A stretch of 64,000 bases of DNA from Thelephora terrestris (taxonomy: Eukaryota; Basidiomycota; Agaricomycetes; Thelephorales; Thelephoraceae). Each line of letters begins with the position of its first letter. The stretch's first letter is position 1. Below, piece by piece: positions 57,107 to 64,000 of this stretch. Where the stretch lies: contig WIUZ02000010.1 of NCBI GenBank assembly GCA_015956445.1, positions 496,001 through 560,000 of the forward strand, written 5' to 3'. Below the pieces are notes generated by a model that saw only the letters and a program-made list of their open reading frames with translations, was not told the DNA's origin and ran no database searches. The translations under genes and the position numbers were made by a program.

Positions 57107-58487
57107 ATTCACTCCTCCTTCACGATTGCATGGGGTATCGGGGCGTTGCGGGATCGTCCACTGGAGCCTCCCGGGTCGTGAGGTCTTCCCGAGCACTCCC
57201 CGCCCGGCTACTTAGATCTCGCACGCCTAGCAACCCCTATGGCAACATGTGGGTCTTGAAGGTACAAATGGTTGCCATGCATTTGGCGCCGAGGAAGAAC
57301 GGTGCAAATCAAACAGGAGCTCGCTGGCATTGCCATGGCGTTCGGTGTGACGTGAGCCAATCTTCGAATGAGACTGCTCTCGGCTCGCTTCCAAAGTCCA
57401 ACGCGGCGACCTCTCGACTAATTCGTCACGCGTTCTTTTCATGCATGCAGAGTCTCTCGAACATCCCGCAGACAAGATCAAGGATACGGCGATGGTGCCA
57501 ACACCGCAACGTCTATGTGTTCAAAGATGGCTCGATGACAAAGAGCATGACCACCAACAAGGATATCAGCCCATGCCACTAAACGCGCCACCAACTGCTT
57601 TGACCTCAAAGCAGAACAAGCCTGCGCCAACAATACCGCCTCAGCAACCATCTCAACAATCGACCCCAGGGGCATCGGTCACGCCGCTCAACCCCTGGCA
57701 GCTGCGACTCTCGAGGGGGAGGCCCAACATTACGCAGACTCGTGGTAAACGGAGAGAAACGGCGAGTGGTGGACAACTCTTTGCTGATCAATTAATATTG
57801 TCTTCTTCCCCCTTCTTTTCTGTTGTGTTTCTGCCATTCCTACTTGTACGTGCTACGTGTGTACGGTTCGCATTCCAGAGACACCCCCGTGACCCCGGAA
57901 ATCTCCATGTTCGCTTGTTGTCGATCCCGCAAGTTCTGCTGTTTGACTTCTTTTACTTCCTCTCTCACCCCGCCTTCGCTGTCTCGTTGGTCAACTTCGG
58001 GTTACTCTCCGCGCTGCTATCTTCCTCTCACTTCTCCCATTGGTACTCTATCACAACTAAAGAAAGCACGATTGGAGTACTTAGAATTGGGAAGAACCCA
58101 TAGGATCACCGCGAGAACGAACGATGATCAACTGAGCAGCGCGACTGGCCTGCGATTGCTTGAACCTCAGCTTTTCCCCCTTGCTCCCTCTTGGTCACCA
58201 TGGATTTGGCATAGCGTTCTGGGCTTTAATACCATCTCACCACCGATATGGCTTTGTCGGGTTTCCCCAGTGCTGCGCGGAATTGGAGCTAATGTACATA
58301 TTCAAAGCGGAATCTATTACGGTGGAGTATTAAATATCTGCGCTGGAGATCACCTCAGATCAGATCACAGCTATTGTGACCAACGTCCTTGCTTTCCTAG
58401 TACCCGACGCCATTGTTGTGAAGCGATAAAACCCAACTCTCCCCATTCCCTCTGGCCCGTAGAGCACCCTCTTTTCCTCAGTGCACC
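57107..58487. other. 1.4-kb intergenic stretch, no supported gene
   Basis: Frames exist on both strands (57441-58103 plus is the longest) but are low-complexity, with many Pro, Gln, Ser and Thr, and have no domain. The last 700 bp are pyrimidine-rich and probably carry the promoter of the DUF6535 gene. Confidence 0.5.
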
Positions 58488-61421
58488 ATGGGTGAAGCAA
58501 CCATCAGCTCAAAGGCGTGCGTCCAATCGACACCCCTCCCCCTCCCTCCGAAACTTTGCTGACTGCGGTTTTCATTGCCAGTTTGGAGGATGCCATGCTC
58601 AAAGCGTTGCCAACTCTCTTTCCACACCTCCTTGAAACGGATCAGAACGCCCGCGTCGAGTTCTATACCAAGTTCCAACGCCAAACCAGCGACCACGACC
58701 GCGACTTTATCAAGAAATACGACGAAGACTTGAACACCACCTTGATATTCGTGGGTCTCTTTTCATTTCTACCTTGCTCGCGATGTTGATTAGATTCTCT
58801 GGGTTAGGCCGGTCTGTTCTCTGCGGTCGCATCCGCTTTCATTATCAGCGTGGAGACATCGCTCCAACCGGACTACACACAACTCAGCTATACCGTCCTC
58901 ACAATTATCGCCAATATCTCGCTTGGACACACGCCCGCTGGCGGCAGCGCCGCCTTCCCTCAATTTACTGGGCCCGCTCCCGCCATAGTACACGTCCAAG
59001 CCATCCTTTACTCAAGTCTGGCTGCTTCCCTCCTCGCCGCTCTCATGGCTATGTTAGGAAAGCAATGGCTCAACAACTACTCCCAGGAAGAACTACGTGG
59101 ATCAATCATCGATCGCGGTCGGGACCGACAACGCAAGATAAACGGAATGGTCACCTGGCGCTTCGACCTCGTCATGGAATGTCTACCTCTCATGCTCCAA
59201 GCGGCCCTTCTCCTCCTCGGTTGTGCCCTTTCCAAATACCTCTTCACTCTCAATAACGTAGTCGCTGGGGTCGTTGTCGGCTTCACGTCGTTCGGTCTCC
59301 TCTTCTATTTGCTCATCATTTCTGCTGCCACCCTATCATACAACTGCCCGTTCCAGACCCCCTTTTCTCTTGTTATTCTCTCCATGATCCGCTTCGACGA
59401 TGAGCACAGGAAATACCTCAGGAGATTCAGGAATGGGTTTAGACGCACGTTCTTCCGCAAAAGAAGACAGCCACGGCCAAGGTCCGGCATACCCCGCACT
59501 TTACGAGGCTTCAACCCCTCCGATGGGGAAGAAATTGGCGGTCATCTTGAGTTGGCCATGGCGAATCCATTGGGTCAGCAACCCCCGCTATTCGATGAGA
59601 AGACTGACTGGCGAGGTTTCGTATTGGACTCAAATTGCATCGCCTGGATGTTCGAGACATCGACGGACCCAGACATCATCTTGGCGATCATGAAGTTTGT
59701 TCCTGAGGTCGTTTGGCATGACGGCATCCGTGCCACTCCGGTAGAAATACTTTACCGCAACGTACTCGAATGCTTCGCCCAATCAACCGGAGAGCCTGTG
59801 GTGATCCCCAGGCTCAGGAACAAGGCCTATCTCAGTGCCAAAGCACTCCTTCACCTCGTTATTCAGCGCAAGTGCATCGGCGATGGTTCCGACGACGCTG
59901 TGTTCGACTCCATCTCGAGACGACATTCGCCCATTGGATCTCATCGTTACGCAGGAGACTCGGATCTAGAATCAACTCTCAGTATCGTCGATCAAATCTT
60001 TGGTGACTCCAAAACGATACACTTGCACGTCCCCTCCTTCACCACCACTCATCACGCTTGGATGGGTCACATTCTCCTCTATCGTGCCTGGGATTTCATA
60101 AGGAGAGGTGACCCATTACCCGCCGATACCAGGGAGTTCGTTCTGCGTTCCCTTCGGCTGGATCCTCTCCCCCCTGCTCCGATCGTAACGGATTGTGTCT
60201 TTATTGTTGGCCTACTCCTCGGAATAAACTTGCACGTCAATGACTTGCTGGTCAAGGACAAGGGGTCAGTTGAGTTCGACTAGTTTTCGGGATGACACTA
60301 AACCATCTTATTGCAGAAATAATTTGGACTATCAAATCAACAGGATATACGAGAAACTTGTTGAGACGTTAGGGAACCCCGGCACTTCCTCCGCAGGGGA
60401 GATCGACTGCGCCCTGAAAGCCATGAGGCTCATTGCTCCGCTCTCTAATTCAAACATAGCTTCCAAGTTCTATCACCTCTTCCGCATTGTCATTCGAGCC
60501 CCCATCTCTACCACCTACTCGCCAGAGAAGAAGTGGCAGGCTGCTCGCTTGACCATCTACGGCGCGTACAAGTGGGACCAATATCTGCCACCGGTCGGCA
60601 ATCCTCAAGACGTCCTCACTTTCTTAAACCATCACTTCGAATTGGCAACAGGGTGTGGTGAAAATCAGGATGAGCCAATCCAGTACGCTTTGCGTGCATT
60701 GGCTTACGACTCTGATCTCGAATCCATCGAGGCTCCTGACACAACCGATCCCTCTTTCGTTCGCGGTATCTGTTATGCTTTCCAGGACGCCAGGCCGTTC
60801 CAACTTCGCAAAGCTGCTGTATGCTTCCTGGCCCGTATCGGCGACAAGTGGTTCAACGTTCCTGATCAAATCATGGATCGTGACCAGATGAGGAACTTGT
60901 GCAAAGCCTGGGCCTCCGCCGCTGCAGACATCAACAACGAGGGCTCCTGGAAGGTGAAGACGGCTATCCTTAAGGTCTTGCTCGGTATGATCAACTCCCA
61001 ACACTGGCGGCCTTTCATCGTCCCAGAAACGTGGAATTATTTGGGACAGTGGCTCACCTCGGTTCCGGACTGTCAGCCTTTAGAGAGGTGCCTAGCCAAC
61101 CCGAACCTGATAGACGCGATTTCTGAGGCGGACAACTCGAATGCTAGATACATCTGGCTGGGGCTTTTGTGGATGAAGTACGAGGAGTTGACCCCTGAGA
61201 TTCGGGAGCAGTTGAAGGAAGCCACGAAGGAAGCCGATCGTAGTGGGAGGTCGGGACTCGATGGTTATCTAGAAGCGGTGGAATCGCAGTTGGAGAGGGC
61301 CGAGGGAGCGCTGATGTCGTACGACGTCTCGCCTGCTCACACATCCGCAACCGCCCTGAGGGGGAAGATTGAATGTCTTCGACAAGCGAGTTACGCCTTG
61401 GTCGCCCTCAAGAGGGGCTGA
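58488..61421 (+). CDS. DUF6535 domain membrane protein
   Basis: Exons 58488-58516, 58582-58750, 58808-60264 and 60317-61421 give 919 residues. The short first exon (MGEATISSK) is inferred from the splice signals. The conserved DUF6535 region starts FIKKYDEDLNTTLIFAGLFS and has hydrophobic spans (FSAVASAFIISVETSL; ILYSSLAASLLAALMAMLGK; LMLQAALLLLGCALSKYLF; GVVVGFTSFGLLFYLLII) with the GKQWLNNYS motif between. The large C-terminal part is soluble, helical and without a known domain. DUF6535 proteins form big families confined to mushroom-forming fungi; their function is unknown. This copy seems intact. Confidence 0.82.
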
Positions 61422-62730
61422 TGTTGATCTTGGTCGGTGGATCGTTCTTGCTCACTCATCCTTCTGTATGTTCATGCCACTTTCTCCCTATAAGCAGCAC
61501 CCAACATGCAGACTCGCGAATGTGGCCTATAGCTATTTTCATAGTCGGAGTGTTTATCTAGAGTTTTGGAACGGCCACAATTCGCGAACGTGGATGGGGT
61601 GAGGTTCGGCACATGGCTGTGATTAGATGGGTGATTCAGTAACATACTCTCAATTTTCGTTTGACCGAAAGAGTGTGGAAGGTGTCCTTTCAATGTACCG
61701 TTTTTTCTACGATAGTGCAGACCGCAAGATTCTGTTTACCCTTTGGTGCTATTGGTGTTCGGCACCCCGGCGTGACGCACAACGCCAGGGCCCCTCAGGT
61801 TCCTCTGCGAAAGTCACTCCAATTTGCAGTTTGCCTATATAATCCGCAACGCATCCTTGGTAGTGGCCACGGATCGACTCTATCCCCGCGTATACCAACA
61901 ATTGAGTGAACTAGATGGATTTACGCCGATGTATGGCAAACCAGCTGGATGCCGGGGTGTTAGGCCCCAATACCATCGAAAGGTAAATGTTATCCCGATG
62001 CCTGTTCTGTGTGAAACGGCCTATCGAAAGAACGCCTATTGTAAACTCGCAGCGATCGTCGCACTCGCGAGATTTTGCGTGTGGATCTTTTTACTCGGCG
62101 GAAATAACCGTCGCACATTAGGAGTGGGGTGGTGATAAGGAATGCACCGTGTCTTATACAAACGCTCCGATGGCCCTCCGCCTTCCATTGGAGACGCAGT
62201 TTTTCAGTCGACGTCATGCATTTTTACGATTCGTTCCGTGTCTCTTCCTCACGTGCAGGTGGGAAGTGGTGCGCTCCTTCGATCGTGCGTCCGTGCAGTG
62301 ATGTGTGCTTACGCCACCACGGTCTATTGACCAATATTTTAACCCCCCAGGGAACTCCGCGCGGTGTCTGGGGGTGCCCCGTACCTGGACACACTGTTGA
62401 GCATCTCGGGCCGGGATTCGAGGATGGTGGCAAGTTATTTTGGGTCTGCTTTCTTCTGCCCCGGAACCCCCCGCGACTCCAGGATCCCGTCGATACCCCA
62501 TCGTGCCAGAAGTGGTAAACGAGGACCTTTGGGGTTCGTGAAATACTTGCGTCCGGAAATAGCCCCTCTCTATCTGAGCCTTCGCGGACAGGAGCGGAAG
62601 GCTTGAACGGGGCTTTGAGAATGATACTTAAGGTCAAGAGCTGCTTCGTAAATCCTTCAAGGGTTCGTGCACCCTTCTCCTGCTTCTGTCTTCTCTCTCG
62701 GCCGCCTTTACTCTGTAACTCCTTCTTGCG
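61422..62730. other. 1.3-kb intergenic stretch, no supported gene
   Basis: No frame over about 130 codons and no recognisable domain. Sequence close to 62730 leads into the transporter start. Confidence 0.5.
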
Positions 62731-64000
62731 ATGGCTCCATACTTTTTGCGGAACCTCGTTCCGAGGAGGGAGAAAGTCGAACGAACGAGACCGTTGTGGG
62801 ACGTTCTCAAAAGTCTAACTTTCTCGCAATGGGGACTTTTCTTCTCTGGGTGAGTCTGTGTTCTGGCAGCGCCAGGATGGCCGACAATGTTGAACTCTAG
62901 TCTTAATTTTTGTTTGTCTTAGGTGGCTAGCTTGGTCTTGCGATGCGATCGACTTTTTCAGCGTCTCCCTCACCATCACGAGCTTGGAAAAGCAGTTCAA
63001 CCGCCCCACGCATGATATTGTCTGTTTCACCCACCTGGTCTTCTCTTTTGTTGACTGATAATCTTTCTTGGGGCAGACGACGTCCATCACCCTCACCTTG
63101 TTGTTCCGTTCCATCGGCGCTGTAAGCACTGGTTTCTCTGACGCATTCACCCACGCCACTCATACGTCCTTGCTACAGGTTATCTTTGGTCTCGTCTCCG
63201 ATAGATTCGGTCGAAAATGGCCATTGGTCATCAACCTCTTACTCATCTCCTCGCTCTCCCTCGGCTGCAGCTTCGTACAAACCTATCACCAATTCCTTGC
63301 CGTTCGGAGTCTTTTCGGCGTCGGTATGGGAGGTGTCTGGGGTTTAGCCTCAGCTTCTGCCCTCGAAAACCTTCCCGTAGAAGCTCGTGGTCTTGCCAGC
63401 GGAATCTTGCAGCAGGGATACGCCGGTGGATACCTCATGGCCGCCCTCGTCAACCTGTATCTCATCCCCAAAACGAGCTGGCGTGAACAGTTCAGGACCA
63501 GCGCCGGCATCTCTTCTTTCGCTGCCTTGTTGCGGATGACACTTCCCGAGAGTCAAGTCTTCCTTCGCGCTCAAGAGGCAAGGCAGGCCAATACCGGGGA
63601 GTCATCCCAGTCGAAGACACGCGTCTTTTTCCACGAGGTTGGGGAGATGCTCAAGAACCATTGGCTGCTCTGTATTTACGCCGTGTTTCTGATGGCCGGA
63701 TTCAACTTCCTGTCCCACGGCTCACAAGATCTCTACCCTACTTACCTGGAGGCGAGCAAAGGATTCACAACGCACAATGCTACGGTCGCAACTATTATCG
63801 GTAACTGTGGAGCTATTGTGTGCGCCGCTCTCTTTGTCGTTCTTCTTGATGCCCAGATGGATTAATCTCTGACCTAATGTAGGGGAGGCGCAATTGCCGG
63901 GTCGTTGAGCCAACACATTGGTCGTCGTCTTACAATTATGTAGGTCTCAATAAACAAGCACGCTCCAGATGACCTAGCTTGATTCTGACGAGTTTCTAGC
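62731..64000 (+). CDS. MFS carboxylic acid transporter, Jen1-like (5' part)
   Basis: Exons 62731-62849, 62923-63019, 63077-63121, 63179-63819 and 63883-63939 are visible, and a further acceptor (tttctag) sits at the very end of the window, so the 3' part is missing. About 320 codons are present. After a basic N-terminus (MAPYFLRNLVPRREKVE) comes LTFSQWGLFFSGWLAWSCDA, characteristic of the Jen1 lactate/pyruvate family. The MFS signature GLVSDRFGRKWPL lies between helices 2 and 3, followed by GVGMGGVWGLASA, ARGLASGILQQGYAGGYL and, after the loop, IVGGAIAGSLSQHIGRR. These proton symporters import monocarboxylates at the plasma membrane. No lesion is seen in the visible part. Confidence 0.85.

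Noticed and set aside
57441-58103. 220-codon ORF downstream of the esterase
   Set aside because: Low-complexity composition, no domain and no splice partners; probably chance in pyrimidine-rich promoter DNA.

Overview
The window is nuclear DNA of a filamentous basidiomycete, almost certainly an agaricomycete (mushroom-forming fungus). Genes carry many short GT-AG introns of about 45-75 nt. The repertoire includes BTB/POZ and F-box families of the kind expanded in Agaricomycetes, a DUF6535 membrane protein, and single-copy eukaryotic housekeeping genes. No CRISPR array, operon or convincing tRNA was seen.

Left region (1-15.5 kb): a tandem array of a ~5.16 kb unit. Each unit holds, in + direction, gene A (minus), gene B (minus) and the 5' part of a small predicted mitochondrial gene (plus). 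A and B are two branches of one family in which an N-terminal MIF4G-like helical domain is fused to a BTB/POZ domain and a Cys-containing C-terminal region, with introns at identical positions and phases. Copy B1 is broken by a ~2 kb terminal-inverted-repeat element and a premature stop. B2 carries an 8-bp deletion whose frame is restored only if a 50-nt intron is retained. A1, A2 and B3 look intact. The duplication breakpoint lies inside exon 3 of the mitochondrial gene, so two truncated copies sit to the left of the one complete gene at 15.2-16.2 kb.

Middle region (16-43 kb): a truncated esterase pseudogene and an intact HSL-type esterase, then housekeeping genes: a Dsk2-type ubiquilin divergent from an Hst2/SIRT2-type sirtuin, a DEDDy 3'-5' exonuclease, the APC/C cullin subunit Apc2 (with a 1-nt homopolymer frame break), a family-2 O-methyltransferase, the Kre33/NAT10 RNA cytidine acetyltransferase divergent from AMP deaminase, a C2H2 zinc-finger protein, and an ICMT-like methyltransferase.

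Right region (44-64 kb): three tandem F-box-like genes, a second and more diverged A-B pair (A4, B4) in the same order and strand as the left array, a small zinc-finger/acidic protein sharing a 185-bp intergenic region with an intact esterase (close relative of the pseudogene at 17 kb), a DUF6535 membrane protein, and the 5' part of a Jen1-like carboxylate transporter that runs off the window.

Themes: protein turnover is prominent (BTB and F-box candidate E3 adaptors, Apc2, Dsk2). Fast-evolving adaptor families sit in tandem arrays between stable housekeeping genes. All exon boundaries were inferred by hand from frame, splice signals and paralogue comparison. No transcript or database search was available.
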